NCBI RefSeq assembly: GCF_916618755.1
Contig: NZ_CAKAKB010000001.1
Span: 682,001 to 746,000 of the forward strand
Reading direction: 5' to 3'
Source of the DNA: Actinotalea sp. Marseille-Q4924
Lineage (GTDB): Bacteria > Actinomycetota > Actinomycetes > Actinomycetales > Cellulomonadaceae
DNA: 64,000 bases
The position numbers were made by a program, and so were the translations under genes. Below the pieces are notes generated by a model. It saw only the letters and a program-made list of their open reading frames with translations, made no database searches and was not told the origin of the DNA. Shown piece after piece: positions 17,983-26,280 of the stretch (positions are counted from its first letter, which is position 1; each line of letters begins with the position of its first letter).

Positions 17983-18957
17983 GTGGACTGGACGAAGCTG
18001 CCGCTGTCCCGCGCGACGGTCGACCGTGCCGCGCACCGACGCACCGACGCGCGCACGCTCGCAGCGGCGTGGTCCGACGGGCGCACCCGCGTCCTGCTCC
18101 TGCAGGAGGGCCGCCTCGCCGTCGTCCGGGACGACGACGGCGTCCGGCTCGACCTTCGCGCCGCCGGCGACCTGCGCGGGCTCGCACCCGACCGGACGCC
18201 CGACGGCGTGCTGCGGCTCTTCCTCGGCGAGGACGACACGGCGGCCTACGTGGCGCTCGTCCTGCCCGACCGGGCCTGGGGCGGCCCGGGGACGGTCGAC
18301 ATCGAGGGCGTGCCGACGTCGACCGACGACCTCGTCGGCCGCCTCACCTGGGCCACGCTGAGGGACGTCGGGCACGCCCTCGACGACCGGGACGCGGGCC
18401 TGGCGGCGACCGCCGTCGGCCTGGCCGCCTGGCACGAGCGGCACCCACGGTGCCCGCAGTGCGGGTCGCGGACGGAGCCGAACCTGTCCGGCTGGACCCG
18501 CCGCTGCGTCGAGGACGGCAGCGAGCACTACCCGCGCACCGACCCCGCGGTGATCATGGCGGTGCTGGACGCCGACGACCGCCTCCTCCTCGGCCATGCG
18601 CCGCACTGGCCGGAGCGCCGGTTCTCCACGCTGGCGGGGTACGTCGAGCCGGGGGAGTCGCTCGAGAGCGCCGTCCGCCGCGAGGTCGCCGAGGAGGTCG
18701 GCGTCGTCGTCGGCGAGGTGGCGTACCGCGGCAGCCAGCCGTGGCCGTTCCCCGCCTCCCTCATGCTGGCCTTCGTCGCCCACGCGACGACGACGGAGCT
18801 GCGGCTGGACGACGAGGAGATCACCGACGCACGGTGGTTCACCCGCGCCGAGCTCGTGGCGGCGGTGGAGGCGGGCGAGGTGCTCCTGCCCATGCGCACC
18901 TCGGTGGCCCGCGTCCTCATCGAGGAGTGGCTGGGCCACCGCGTGGCCGGGGAGTGA
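17983..18957 (+). CDS. nudC: NAD+ diphosphatase (Nudix hydrolase)
   Basis: A 324-residue NudC protein that cleaves NADH/NAD+ to nicotinamide mononucleotide and AMP and can remove NAD caps from RNA in other bacteria. It has an N-terminal NUDIX-like domain (about residues 1-135) and a zinc ribbon with HPRCPQCGSRTEP and a following Cys. The Nudix box runs from GYVEPGESLESAVRREV to AEEVGV, and the NudC-specific SQPWPFPASLM comes after it. Position between the adnAB block and the mycoredoxin-uvrD2-whiB7 block matches mycobacteria. The start is GTG with a leaderless promoter. Confidence 0.9.
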   Translation: MDWTKLPLSRATVDRAAHRRTDARTLAAAWSDGRTRVLLLQEGRLAVVRDDDGVRLDLRAAGDLRGLAPDRTPDGVLRLFLGEDDTAAYVALVLPDRAWGGPGTVDIEGVPTSTDDLVGRLTWATLRDVGHALDDRDAGLAATAVGLAAWHERHPRCPQCGSRTEPNLSGWTRRCVEDGSEHYPRTDPAVIMAVLDADDRLLLGHAPHWPERRFSTLAGYVEPGESLESAVRREVAEEVGVVVGEVAYRGSQPWPFPASLMLAFVAHATTTELRLDDEEITDARWFTRAELVAAVEAGEVLLPMRTSVARVLIEEWLGHRVAGE

Positions 18958-19017
18958 CGCACCGCCCCGCCGTGCGCGAGCCCAGCGAGAGCGCAGCCTG
19001 CGCGCCCCGCCGACGCC

Positions 19018-19275
19018 TCAGGACAGGCGCGCGCGGACCTCGGCGAGCGACGGGTTCGTCGCGGCGGTGCCGTCCGGGAACAGGACCGTCGGCACGGTCT
19101 GGTTGCCGCCGTTGACCTCCTCGACGAACGCGGCGGCGTCCGGCTGCTCCTCGATGTTGACCTCGGTGTAGGCGATGCCGGCGTCGTCCATCTGGCCCTT
19201 GAGGCGGCGGCAGTAGCCGCACCAGGTGGTCGAGAACATCGTCACGGTGCCGGTCTCGGGGAGGGTGGTCGTCAC
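19018..19275 (-). CDS. mycoredoxin / glutaredoxin-like protein
   Basis: An 85-residue thioredoxin-fold protein with the active site TTWCGYCRRLKGQM and the cis-Pro loop QTVPTVLFPDG. This CGYC type is the mycoredoxin class, which reduces mixed disulfides using mycothiol. GTG 19275 is favoured over upstream codons because AGAAGGGA precedes it at good spacing and family proteins start about here. It is divergent from uvrD2, as in mycobacteria where the homologue neighbours uvrD2. Confidence 0.87.
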   Translation of the reverse strand: MTTTLPETGTVTMFSTTWCGYCRRLKGQMDDAGIAYTEVNIEEQPDAAAFVEEVNGGNQTVPTVLFPDGTAATNPSLAEVRARLS

Positions 19276-19397
19276 GTCGGGTCCCTTCTGGACGGGGTCT
19301 GTCGACACCGTAACCACGTGCGGCCCCCAGGGCTTCCCGTCCCCAGGCAGCGGCGGTCCGACGTGTCGTGTCGGTGGCGCCTGCGAGACTCGTGCCG

Positions 19398-21422
19398 ATG
19401 TCCGCCGACGCCCTCCTCGACGCCCTCGACCCCGACCAGCGGGCCGTCGCCCTCGCGCTCACGGGACCCGTGTGCGTGCTCGCGGGCGCCGGCACGGGCA
19501 AGACCCGCGCGATCACGCACCGCATCGCCTACGGGGTCCGGACGGGCACCTACGCGCCGATGAACGTCCTCGCCGTGACGTTCACGGCGCGGGCCGCCGG
19601 GGAGATGCGCACCCGGCTGCGCGACCTCGGGGTCGCCGGCGTGCAGGCCCGGACCTTCCACGCGGCGGCGCTGCGCCAGCTCGGGTTCTTCTGGCCGCAG
19701 GTGGTCGGCGGGGCGGTCCCCCGGCTGGTCGACCACAAGGCGCGCCTCGTGGGGGAGGCGGCCGCGGGCATCGGTCTGTCCGTGGACCGCCTCGGCGTCC
19801 GGGACCTCGCCTCCGAGATCGAGTGGGCCAAGGTCAGCCTCGTCCCCGCCGACGACTACGTGGCAGCCGCGGCCGCCGCCGACCGCCCACCGCCGGCCGG
19901 CTTCGACGCGGCGAGCGTGGCCCGGCTGCTCACGGCGTACGAGGAGACCAAGACCGACCGCGGCGTCATCGACTTCGAGGACGTCCTGCTCGTGCTCGCG
20001 GGGATCCTGCAGTCCCGCCGCGACGTGGCGGAGCAGGTGCGGCGCCAGTACCGGCACTTCGTCGTCGACGAGTACCAGGACGTGTCGCCCCTCCAGCAGC
20101 ACCTCCTCGACCAGTGGCTCGGCGACCGGCACGAGATCTGCGTGGTGGGCGACCCGAGCCAGACGATCTACTCCTTCACCGGAGCCACGCCCTACCACCT
20201 CCTGTCCTTCACCCAGCGGCACCCGGCAGCCCAGGCCGTGCGCCTGGTGCGGGACTACCGGTCGACGCCGCAGGTGGTGGACCTGGCCAACCGCACCCTC
20301 AGGGCGGCGGGCCGCGACCAGATCGGCGGGCTCGAGCTCGTGGCCCAGCGACCGCCCGGCCCGGCGGTGGGCCTCACGGCGTACGACGACGACGAGGCGG
20401 AGGCCGCGGGTGTCGCGGCCCGCATCGGCCGCCTCATCCGCGCGGGGACGCCGGCGCGGGAGGTCGCCGTGCTCTACCGCACCAACGCCCAGTCCGAGGC
20501 GTTCGAGCAGGCGCTGGCGGACGCCGGCATCGGCTACCTCGTGCGCGGCGGCGAGCGCTTCTTCGCCCGCAAGGAGGTCCGCGACGCGATCGTCCTGCTG
20601 CGCGGGGCGGCACGGTCGACGGCGGACGAGTCGGTGGGGGAGGCCACGCGCAACGTCCTCATGACCGCCGGATGGTCGCCCGAGCCCCCGGCAGCGCGCG
20701 GCGCGCTGCGGGAGCGCTGGGACTCGCTGCAGGCCCTCGTGGGGCTCGCGGACGAGGTCGGCGGACGGGAGGGCGCGACCCTCGTCGACCTGGTCGCGGA
20801 GCTCGACGAGCGCGCCGCCGCCCAGCACGCGCCGGCCGTGGACGGCGTGACGCTGGCGTCACTGCACGCCGCCAAGGGCCTGGAGTGGGACGCCGTTTTC
20901 CTCACGGGGCTGAGCGAGGGCCTCGTGCCCATCTCCCTCGCGGAGACGGATGCCGCTGTCGCCGAGGAGCGCCGCCTGCTCTACGTCGGCATCACTCGCG
21001 CCCGGGAGCACCTGGAGCTGTCCTGGGCGCGGGCGCGCAACCCCGGCGGTCGCTCGAGCCGCACCCGCACCCGGTTCCTCGACCGGATCTTCCCGGACGC
21101 CGACGGCGTCGGACGTCGGCGGCCCGCCGCGGGCCGCGTCGAGCGTCCGCCCGACCGTGCCGACGCCGACCCCGTGCTGCTCGAGGCGCTCCGGGAGTGG
21201 CGGCGCGAGGTCGCGGTCGAGAGCCACAAGCCGGCGTGGACCGTGCTGACCGACGCATGCCTGGAGGAGGTCGCCGCCCTCCGGCCGTCGTCCACCAGCG
21301 AGCTCGCCCGGGTACGAGGGATCGGCCCGGCGAAGATCGACCGGTACGGCCCCTCCCTCCTGGCGATCGTCGCGCCCGCGCGGGACGCCGGGCCACGCGC
21401 CGGGGGCCTCGGCGGTCGCTGA
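19398..21422 (+). CDS. uvrD2: UvrD2-like DNA helicase with HRDC domain
   Basis: A 674-residue SF1A helicase. Motifs include Walker A LAGAGTGKTRAI (about residue 29), VTFTARAAGEM, VVDEYQDVSPLQ (about 224), GDPSQTIYSFTGA, LVRDYRSTPQV, SLHAAKGLEWDAVF and YVGITRAREHLEL. The last 85 residues form an HRDC module ending with VRGIGPAKIDRYGPSLLAI. Mycobacterial UvrD2 has a four-cysteine linker between helicase and HRDC; here that linker is short, Arg/Pro-rich and has no cysteines. Role: DNA repair or replication-associated unwinding. Placed directly before whiB7, as in mycobacteria. Confidence 0.88.
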   Translation: MSADALLDALDPDQRAVALALTGPVCVLAGAGTGKTRAITHRIAYGVRTGTYAPMNVLAVTFTARAAGEMRTRLRDLGVAGVQARTFHAAALRQLGFFWPQVVGGAVPRLVDHKARLVGEAAAGIGLSVDRLGVRDLASEIEWAKVSLVPADDYVAAAAAADRPPPAGFDAASVARLLTAYEETKTDRGVIDFEDVLLVLAGILQSRRDVAEQVRRQYRHFVVDEYQDVSPLQQHLLDQWLGDRHEICVVGDPSQTIYSFTGATPYHLLSFTQRHPAAQAVRLVRDYRSTPQVVDLANRTLRAAGRDQIGGLELVAQRPPGPAVGLTAYDDDEAEAAGVAARIGRLIRAGTPAREVAVLYRTNAQSEAFEQALADAGIGYLVRGGERFFARKEVRDAIVLLRGAARSTADESVGEATRNVLMTAGWSPEPPAARGALRERWDSLQALVGLADEVGGREGATLVDLVAELDERAAAQHAPAVDGVTLASLHAAKGLEWDAVFLTGLSEGLVPISLAETDAAVAEERRLLYVGITRAREHLELSWARARNPGGRSSRTRTRFLDRIFPDADGVGRRRPAAGRVERPPDRADADPVLLEALREWRREVAVESHKPAWTVLTDACLEEVAALRPSSTSELARVRGIGPAKIDRYGPSLLAIVAPARDAGPRAGGLGGR

Positions 21423-21490
21423 CAGGGCGGCGCGTCGGCGCTGGTCACGGCTGCGGCGTTCACCCGTTCGGAGCAGTTCACGAATCGCCA

Positions 21491-21531
21491 TGAATATTCG
21501 CTTGTGCCGCCCGTCGTGACAGTCCTAGGGT
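21491..21531 (+). promoter_or_regulatory. predicted whiB7 promoter with AT-rich WhiB7 box
   Basis: An AT-rich stretch (TGAATATTCG, 21491-21500) lies directly upstream of a -35-like TTGTGC (21502-21507). A -10-like TAGGGT (21526-21531) follows after an 18-nt spacer. WhiB7 proteins are known to bind AT-rich DNA just upstream of the -35 through an AT-hook and to activate their own promoter. Such a TA cluster is rare in the surrounding GC-rich sequence. Confidence 0.55.
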
Positions 21532-21601
21532 TTCATCCGTCCTTGCAGGAGCGGTCCAGCCGAAGAGGCCGGGCCCGGATCACGGAGGAGGTGGGCACCT
21601 G

Positions 21602-21796
21602 ATGGAGAAGCAGATCGCGATGACCGGTCGGTACCTCGACGTTCGCATCGCGCCCACCGCTGCCCCGATCCAGGGGACGGGTGTGCCCGTAGGCGGACTC
21701 GACGCGTCCCGCCCCCGCGGCCTTGCCGGCGGCTTCCGCCGTCCCGGCACCCCGTCCTTCACGACCGACTCCGTACCCAGGGCTCACAGGGTCTGA
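21602..21796 (+). CDS. whiB7 leader upstream ORF
   Basis: A 64-codon reading frame with a GGAGGAGGTG ribosome-binding region ahead of its ATG. It lies in the 5' leader of whiB7 and ends 132 nt before the whiB7 start. The peptide matches no protein family I know. Upstream ORFs in whiB7 leaders of mycobacteria and streptomycetes sense translation-inhibiting antibiotics: a stalled ribosome changes leader folding so that transcription continues into whiB7. Here the 3' part of the ORF contains the sequence that can pair with the terminator stem, which supports that role. The regulatory function, not the peptide, is probably what is selected. Confidence 0.65.
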   Translation: MEKQIAMTGRYLDVRIAPTAAPIQGTGVPVGGLDASRPRGLAGGFRRPGTPSFTTDSVPRAHRV

Positions 21797-21844
21797 CCGA
21801 CCCGAGCAGCACAGGCCGCGGAGTCCACTCGGGACCCGCGGCCT
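21715..21844 (+). promoter_or_regulatory. whiB7 transcription attenuator (terminator/antiterminator)
   Basis: AGGCCGCGG at 21813-21821 pairs perfectly with CCGCGGCCT at 21836-21844 to make a terminator-like hairpin before whiB7. The same CCGCGGCCT occurs at 21715-21723, inside the upstream ORF, and could pair with 21813-21821 instead. The two structures exclude each other, the logic of ribosome-mediated attenuation. The hairpin is not followed by a T-run. Confidence 0.6.
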
Positions 21845-21928
21845 TCGTCGTCCCACCCCAGGGGTGGTCACGAAGGTCCGCCGTCCCGGCGAGAACCAGC
21901 TGACCATCTCCACACCCGGGAGGACCTC

Positions 21929-22279
21929 GTGCGGCTCACCATGCTGCTCGACACGCTCAACCAGGGCGGTTCCGGCCCCTGGCCCACCCCGACGCCCGCC
22001 GCCACCGAGGCGGACACCTTCGACCAGCTGGTCGCCACCCTCATCCCCTGCCGGGAGTACGACGCCGAGCTGTGGTTCGCCGAGTCCACGGTCGACGTGG
22101 AGCTCGCGAAGTCGCTCTGCCAGGAGTGCCCCCTGCGAGAGGGCTGCCTCGCCGGCGCGGTCGACCGCCAGGAGCCGTGGGGTGTCTGGGGTGGAGAGGT
22201 CTTCGTCGGTGGTGTCGTCGTCCCGCGCAAGCGGGGCCGCGGCCGGCCGCGCAAGGACCAGTCCGCCCCTGCGGCGTGA
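21929..22279 (+). CDS. whiB7: WhiB7 antibiotic-response transcription factor
   Basis: A 116-residue WhiB-family protein. The four iron-sulfur cysteines are in LIPCREYD and SLCQECPLREGC. The WhiB turn is GVWGGEVF, and a C-terminal AT-hook reads KRGRGRPRKD, the mark of WhiB7. WhiB7 binds the primary sigma factor and AT-rich DNA and activates intrinsic resistance genes when ribosomes are inhibited. Expression is likely controlled by autoactivation and by the leader attenuator upstream. The start is a GTG; no other in-frame start changes the domain. Confidence 0.93.
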   Translation: MRLTMLLDTLNQGGSGPWPTPTPAATEADTFDQLVATLIPCREYDAELWFAESTVDVELAKSLCQECPLREGCLAGAVDRQEPWGVWGGEVFVGGVVVPRKRGRGRPRKDQSAPAA

Positions 22280-22286
22280 TCGTCAC

Positions 22287-22332
22287 GGAAGCCCCCGACC
22301 ACCAGGCACAGCCTCGGCGGTCGGGGGCTTCC
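22287..22332 (+). terminator. strong hairpin terminator after whiB7
   Basis: A perfect 14-bp stem (GGAAGCCCCCGACC at 22287-22300 and its complement at 22319-22332) with an 18-nt loop lies just 8 nt past the whiB7 stop. It separates whiB7 from the convergent ThiF-like gene. Confidence 0.7.
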
Positions 22333-22346
22333 TCACGTGAGGCAGG

Positions 22347-23426
22347 TCAGGCTCGTGCCGGCTGTACCGCCGCCGTCGCGCTCATGGCGGGACCGGTGGC
22401 GGCGCGTCGACCGTGGGCGGTCCGCTCGCCGGCGTTCCCGGCGGGCGGTGCGGTGCACCCGCACTCGGGGTGCGTGCCCCACGTGAGGCGCCGCGGCAGC
22501 ACGTCGGGGACGCGCACCTCCTCGGCCGTCCCCAGCGGCATGTCGCCCCGTCCGTCCAGGTACGCCAGCACGTGTGCCGCCGCCAGCCCGGAGGCGATCG
22601 CCGCCACGGTCACCTCCTCCCCGCCCACCAACGGGGTCCGCGTCGCGACGAGCTGGGCTGCCACGGCGGGCCACCGCTCGTCCGCGTCCGCACGGTGCAG
22701 CTCGACGCAACGCAGGCACGGGCCTCGCCCCGGCCGCACGAGCGGCCCTACGAGCGCAGATGCCTCCCGAACCAGGACCGAGAGGTGGGGGACGTCCTCA
22801 CCCAACAGCTCCCGGTGGCGCACCGGGTCGGCCACGTGCCGCTCGACGAGGACGACCAGCGCCGGCGGGCGGACCGGCCGGACGAGCCGCAGGCGAGGCA
22901 CGGCGTCGTGGAGGACGCGCGCGGCGGCGCTGACCCGTGGGGCGCCGACGTCCTGCGCGCGGTAGCCGCCCGCCTCCACGTCCCCGACGGTCACGCCGCC
23001 GGGGTCGACGAGGTCGAGGGCGCCTACGCCCGCTGTGGCCAGCGCGGCGGCGACGCGCAGTCCGAGCCGGCCGAGGCCCTCGACCCGGACGACGAACCGG
23101 TCCCGGGCAGCCGGCCCGGCGCCCGGTCCGTCGACGAGGGACCAGGCGAGCGCGTCGGGCGTCGTCGGCCGCGGCGCGGTGGGCTCGACGAGGAGCGCCG
23201 CCCTGCCGAGGTGGCCGACGATCGCCTCGATCTCCTCCGCCCCCGAACCCGCGGCGGTCAGACGGCTGCGCAGCACGCGCAGGTCACTGCCCGCGGGCAG
23301 CCCGGCCAGGCACCGGGCGGCGGCCGGGCTGAGGTCGCTCAGGGCGATGCTCCAGCGCGGGTCGGTGCCGATCTGGAGCTGGGTCATCCCCCGCCACAGC
23401 ACGGGCAGGCCACCTCGAAGCCGCAC
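22347..23426 (-). CDS. ThiF/E1-like adenylyltransferase-fold protein (Rv3196-type)
   Basis: A 359-residue protein of a conserved actinobacterial family related to ThiF/MoeB and to the leader-binding parts of TOMM cyclodehydratases. The N-terminus (RLRGGLPVLWRG, then IGTDPRWSIAL) is the conserved start of the family, so GTG 23426 is used rather than the internal ATG. The nucleotide-binding region is VRVEGLGRLGLRVAAALA (about residues 120-137). Zinc-type cysteines appear as CLRCVELH and later CGC. Catalytic residues of activating enzymes are not obviously present and the function is unknown. Genomic position next to whiB7 matches mycobacteria. Confidence 0.75.
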   Translation of the reverse strand: MRLRGGLPVLWRGMTQLQIGTDPRWSIALSDLSPAAARCLAGLPAGSDLRVLRSRLTAAGSGAEEIEAIVGHLGRAALLVEPTAPRPTTPDALAWSLVDGPGAGPAARDRFVVRVEGLGRLGLRVAAALATAGVGALDLVDPGGVTVGDVEAGGYRAQDVGAPRVSAAARVLHDAVPRLRLVRPVRPPALVVLVERHVADPVRHRELLGEDVPHLSVLVREASALVGPLVRPGRGPCLRCVELHRADADERWPAVAAQLVATRTPLVGGEEVTVAAIASGLAAAHVLAYLDGRGDMPLGTAEEVRVPDVLPRRLTWGTHPECGCTAPPAGNAGERTAHGRRAATGPAMSATAAVQPARA

Positions 23427-23528
23427 GCCGGCCCCCTCTCGTCGTCGGGGGTCCAGCGTGGCTCACGGTGTGCGGGGCACCGGGTTGTCCACAGGGAGCG
23501 GTGGCCGCGGCGTCGCCCGGGACATGCG

Positions 23529-23562
23529 GAAGGCGGCTCACCCGCGAACGGGGGCCGCCTTC
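23529..23562 (-). terminator. hairpin terminator after the DUF5679 gene
   Basis: Inverted repeat GAAGGCGGC (23529-23537) and GCCGCCTTC (23554-23562) lie 23 nt beyond the stop of the small zinc-ribbon gene on the minus strand. The stem is 9 bp with a 16-nt loop. Confidence 0.55.
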
Positions 23563-23584
23563 TGCAGCGCTGGATCGGCTGGTG

Positions 23585-23740
23585 TCAGGCCTTGCCGAGG
23601 ATCCGGTTCAGCTTGGTGCTGCACACCGGGCAGGTGCCCTTGGCCATCTTGCGCCCGTTGGCGACGACGACCTCGCCCTCCGCCTCGCGCTTCTCCTTGC
23701 ACTTCACGCAGTAGAACTCGCCCTTGTAGGTCTCGGCCAT
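23585..23740 (-). CDS. DUF5679 small zinc-ribbon protein
   Basis: A 51-residue protein starting MAETYKGEFYCVKCKEKRE and ending with GTCPVCSTKLNRILGKA. The two CxxC pairs, about 25 residues apart, form a zinc ribbon. This matches the DUF5679 family of actinobacteria and related phyla. The final part (CPVCGTKLNRILG-like) is the most conserved. Function unknown; size and ribbon suggest nucleic-acid or ribosome contact. The reading frame is complete, has strong GC3 bias and is flanked by its own terminator. Confidence 0.85.
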   Translation of the reverse strand: MAETYKGEFYCVKCKEKREAEGEVVVANGRKMAKGTCPVCSTKLNRILGKA

Positions 23741-23971
23741 GAGGTTCTCCGTTCGACGTCTTGCGTACCGGACGTGGAATCACCCGGCCGGCTGTGAGCC
23801 CCGGACAGGTCCTGTCCCGGCGTCCTCACGCGACCGACAGCGTAGTGCGCCCGTGCGGGGATGTCCGTTCGGGCGTGCTCGGCGCGTCCGTGCGTGTCGC
23901 CTCGACGTGGGGCACCCCGGCGTGCTGCCGGCCACCTCAGGCCGGGTCCCGGCGGTGTCGGCGCCGCGCGC

Positions 23972-23983
23972 TACGGTGATCGG
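23972..23983 (+). promoter_or_regulatory. leaderless -10 element for the YgjP-like gene
   Basis: TACGGT at 23972-23977 ends 6 nt before the GTG at 23984, again fitting a leaderless transcript. Confidence 0.5.
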
Positions 23984-24574
23984 GTGCCCCACGACGACGT
24001 GCCGGTCGCACCAGTGCCCGGACCGGACCACCTCGCCGCCGCGACGCCCGTCGAGGTGCGTCGCAGCGCGCGCCGGGTCCGCACCGTCACCGCGTTCCGC
24101 GAGAACGGGCGCACGGTCGTGGCGATCCCGGCGCGGTTCACCGTCGCGCAGGAGCGCGAGTGGGTGCGCCGCATGGTCACCAAGCTGGAGGCGCAGGACC
24201 GTCGTCGAAAGCCGTCGGACACGCAGCTGGCCGCTCGCGCGGCGGAGCTGTCGCGACGGTACCTGGGCGGGCAGGCCCGCCCCGTCAGCGTGTCCTGGTC
24301 GTCGAACCAGGGCAGGCGCTGGGGCTCGTGCACGCCGTCCGAGGGAACCATCAGGATCTCCGACCGCGTCCGGGGCATGCCGGCATGGGTGCTCGACTAC
24401 GTGCTGGTCCACGAGCTGGCGCACCTCATGCACCACGGCCACGGCCCGGAGTTCTGGTCGGCCGTGGCGGCCTACCCCAGGACGGAGCGCGCCCGGGGGT
24501 TCCTCGAGGGGTACGCCTTCGCCGCGGACATCCCGCAGGACGACGAGGCGGACGACGCGGACGAGGACGACTGA
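23984..24574 (+). CDS. YgjP-like M48-family metallopeptidase
   Basis: A 196-residue protein of the YgjP/M48 type. It contains SWSSNQGRRWGSCTPSEGTI, typical of the family, and the zinc motif HELAHLMHHGHGPEFW (about residues 143-158), in which the two His and the later Glu bind or activate zinc. The N-terminal part is basic and the C-terminus is strongly acidic (DDEADDADEDD). Substrate unknown; probably cytoplasmic because no signal peptide is present. It is convergent with the next gene, with no gap. Confidence 0.85.
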   Translation: MPHDDVPVAPVPGPDHLAAATPVEVRRSARRVRTVTAFRENGRTVVAIPARFTVAQEREWVRRMVTKLEAQDRRRKPSDTQLAARAAELSRRYLGGQARPVSVSWSSNQGRRWGSCTPSEGTIRISDRVRGMPAWVLDYVLVHELAHLMHHGHGPEFWSAVAAYPRTERARGFLEGYAFAADIPQDDEADDADEDD

Positions 24575-26083
24575 TCAGCCCTGGTCGGGCTTCTGCTCCC
24601 CTGTCTCGTCCTCGTCCCTGCTCGTCGTCCCGCTCTCGCTCTCGCTCCCGCTCTCGCCGAAGATCTCGGCCAGCGCGCGGTCGACGTCCGCGTGATCCGT
24701 GCGGTCCTCGGCCCGGCGGCGCGCGTACCCGCTGGGGTCGTCGAGGTCCTCGGCGGTGGGCATGAGGTCGGGGTGGTCCCACACCGCCTCCCGTGCCGCC
24801 GGACCGCCGTCGGCGGTGATCTGGGCCCACAGCCGTGCGGCGTCCCGTGACCGTCGCGGCCGCAGCTCGAGTCCCACGAGCGTCGCGAACGTGTCCTCGG
24901 CGGGGCCGCCCGCGGCACGACGACGGCGCAGCATCTCCCGCAGCGCGGGCGTGTGGGGGAGGTGGGGCTCCGCCGCGGCGGCGGTCACCTCGTCGACCCA
25001 CCCCTCGACGAGGGCGAGCGCCGTCTCCAGACGGGCCAGCGCCGCCTGCTGCGCCGGAGTCGTCTGCGGTGCGAAGACGCCGCCGGAGAGCGCCTCCTGG
25101 AGCGCCGCAGGGTCACTGGGGTCGATGGACCGCACCGACTCCTCGAGCGTCTCCATGTCGATGATGATGCCGCGCGCGTAGGCGTCGACGGCCCCCAGGA
25201 GGTGACCGCGCAGCCAGGAGACGTGCGCGAAGAGGCGGGCGTGCGCCGCCTCGCGCAGCGCGAGGAAGAGGCGCACCTCGTCGACGGGGACGTCCAGGCC
25301 CTCGGCGAAGGCGGCGACGTTGCGGGGGACGAGCGCGGTCCCGGGCCCGGCAAGCAGGGGCAGGCCGATGTCGGTCGCGCCGAACACGTCGCGGGCGAGG
25401 GTCCCCGCGGCCTGGCCGACCTGCATGCCGAAGACGGCGCCGCCGACCTTGCGCATCATCTGGCTCGCGCCGGCGATGAGGCCGCTCATGTCGCCCATCG
25501 CGCCGCCGAACGGGTCGGGGCCGGTCACGTCGTCGGCCTGGCCGGCGAGGACCGTCGCGAGGGCGTCGGCGACGGACTCGGCGATGGGCTCGGCGAGCGA
25601 GCGCCACACGGGCATGGTGCTCTCCACCCACTCCGAGCGGCTCCAGACGCGGACCGGTCCGCCGGCGGCGGGCAGCTCGGTCGCCTGGTCCAGCCACAGC
25701 TCCGCGACGTGGAGCGCCTCCCCGGCCTCCCTGCGCTGCACCGCGTTGACGCTCGGGTCGCCCTCCGCGACGGCTGCCTGTCGCGCGAGGTCGTGCGCGA
25801 TCTCCCAGTTGACCGGCTCGTCGCCGCCTGCGGCGAACATGCGCTGCACGCGCCCGAAGACCTGCCCCAGGGCTGCCGGGTCCGCCGGGAGGCCGGCGGC
25901 CGCGGCCATCTGCGCCAGGTCGACCGGGTTGCCCTGCGCGTCGGTCATGCCGGGCAGGCCACCCCGCTCCGCGATCTCGCGCAGGACGGTGTCCGCGTCG
26001 TCACCCAGCATCTGGCGCAGGAGCGCCTCCCACTGCGGCGGGACGCCCGGCTGCTCGTCGGGTCGGTCGGGCGGCATGCTCAT
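24575..26083 (-). CDS. zinc-dependent metalloprotease-like protein (DUF2342)
   Basis: A 502-residue protein of the DUF2342 family, corresponding to Rv3195 in the syntenic mycobacterial region. It has a Pro-rich N-terminus, an all-alpha middle region, and the family segment FLALREAAHARLFAHVSWL (about residues 270-288) that carries the putative zinc ligands. An acidic, Ser/Glu-rich tail of about 40 residues ends the protein. Family members are annotated as zinc proteases because of this segment, but activity is not proven here. The ATG at 26083 has AAGGA upstream. It is divergent from the PDZ protease gene. Confidence 0.82.
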   Translation of the reverse strand: MSMPPDRPDEQPGVPPQWEALLRQMLGDDADTVLREIAERGGLPGMTDAQGNPVDLAQMAAAAGLPADPAALGQVFGRVQRMFAAGGDEPVNWEIAHDLARQAAVAEGDPSVNAVQRREAGEALHVAELWLDQATELPAAGGPVRVWSRSEWVESTMPVWRSLAEPIAESVADALATVLAGQADDVTGPDPFGGAMGDMSGLIAGASQMMRKVGGAVFGMQVGQAAGTLARDVFGATDIGLPLLAGPGTALVPRNVAAFAEGLDVPVDEVRLFLALREAAHARLFAHVSWLRGHLLGAVDAYARGIIIDMETLEESVRSIDPSDPAALQEALSGGVFAPQTTPAQQAALARLETALALVEGWVDEVTAAAAEPHLPHTPALREMLRRRRAAGGPAEDTFATLVGLELRPRRSRDAARLWAQITADGGPAAREAVWDHPDLMPTAEDLDDPSGYARRRAEDRTDHADVDRALAEIFGESGSESESGTTSRDEDETGEQKPDQG

Positions 26084-26280
26084 CGGTGGTCCTTCCCTCG
26101 GTCGGGCCGGACTCCCACGGTAGACACCCGCGCCCGCCTGCGGGTGGCCTCGGGGGTCCGCTTCGCTCACGGCGCAGCGCCGTTCGGCGCCCGCGGGGGC
26201 GGCGGCGAGCGGTCCGCGACGGCCCCTCCCCGGGGTCGGCGCCGGGTCCGAGTTCGTCACGGGACGCTCTCGCGGTGATG

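Noticed and set aside
22347-23426. Second ubiquitin-type E1 in the core region
   Set aside because: This ThiF-like protein belongs to the conserved Rv3196-type family beside whiB7 and has no Ubl or E2 gene next to it, so it is not counted as part of a conjugation system.
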